DNA of 5,426 nucleotides from Actinomycetes bacterium (GTDB lineage Bacteria > Actinomycetota > Acidimicrobiia > Acidimicrobiales > Acidimicrobiaceae). The stretch is from contig JAJYGZ010000144.1 of NCBI GenBank assembly GCA_021790495.1, forward strand, positions 1 to 5,426, read 5' to 3'. The translations under genes and the position numbers were made by a program. Every line of letters begins with the position of its first letter. Positions within the stretch are counted from its first letter, which is position 1. This document shows positions 5,371 through 5,426 of this stretch, in pieces. The notes beneath the pieces were generated by a model that saw only the letters and a list, made by a program, of their open reading frames with translations, was not told where the DNA came from and made no database searches.

Positions 5371-5426
5371 CGAAGCTAGGACTTCAAATCGAATCCGGGA
5401 CTACGGGGCTACGGGACTAAAGGTCG

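Larger units (their letters stand above)
4965..5426. other. Gene-poor right end (intergenic)
   Basis: No convincing gene lies here. The part next to the peptidase (4965-5100) is relatively AT-rich and probably holds its promoter. From about 5100 to the edge the sequence is GC-rich, with three perfect inverted repeats (5167-5195, 5314-5334, 5352-5370), a 10-bp palindrome CGACATGTCG (5308-5317) and three near-identical octamers (GGGACTAC, GGGGCTAC, GGGACTAA at 5397-5420). Two open frames pass through (5217-5420 + and 5060-5320 -). They have no ribosome site and no recognisable domain, and are rich in Arg/Ala/Ser as expected from GC-rich noncoding DNA. The region may precede or follow a gene outside the window. 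Confidence 0.6.

Noticed and set aside
5217..5420. 67-aa + strand open frame
   Set aside because: TTG start without a ribosome site, Arg/Ser-rich C-terminal half that runs through the inverted repeats, and no domain recognised.

Overview
The window looks like a piece of an actinobacterial chromosome, most likely Acidimicrobiia or a related uncultured lineage. The evidence is moderately high GC, several TTG/GTG starts, and a secreted protein built from VGMAATPDGxGYWLVA...DGGIF.FGDA repeats. From memory, that repeat type is abundant in Acidimicrobiia. The assignment is an inference from sequence style and remembered family distribution; no search was run.

The left part (12-2084, + strand) is a two-gene aromatic amino acid module. 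A prephenate dehydratase with a C-terminal ACT domain (pheA, to phenylalanine) is followed 18 nt later by a prephenate dehydrogenase (tyrA, to tyrosine). Both enzymes use prephenate, so the pair forms the branch point of the pathway. Both are somewhat divergent at signature motifs. They lie in the same reading frame, separated by a single in-frame stop (TGA followed by C).

The middle and right part (2056-4949, - strand) reads leftwards. It holds a secreted zinc metallopeptidase with four 42-residue propeller-like repeats, then an atypical short-chain dehydrogenase/reductase lacking the usual catalytic Tyr and Lys, then a small Dabb-family (stress-responsive alpha/beta barrel) protein. The Dabb gene ends convergently inside the 3' end of tyrA, with a 29-bp overlap. 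The peptidase and SDR are 79 nt apart and could share a transcript. A long imperfect inverted repeat sits across the SDR stop codon and separates the SDR from the Dabb gene.

The right end (4950-5426) has no gene I can support. It contains a possible promoter and operator-like palindromes upstream of the peptidase, then a stretch with three perfect GC-rich inverted repeats and a short triplicated octamer. It may be the intergenic space before a gene outside the window.

I see no mobile element, CRISPR array, rRNA or tRNA, and no clear undescribed system. The items most worth a second look are the inverted duplication at the SDR 3' end, the repeat-plus-matrixin architecture, the atypical SDR active site, and the in-frame pheA-stop-tyrA arrangement.
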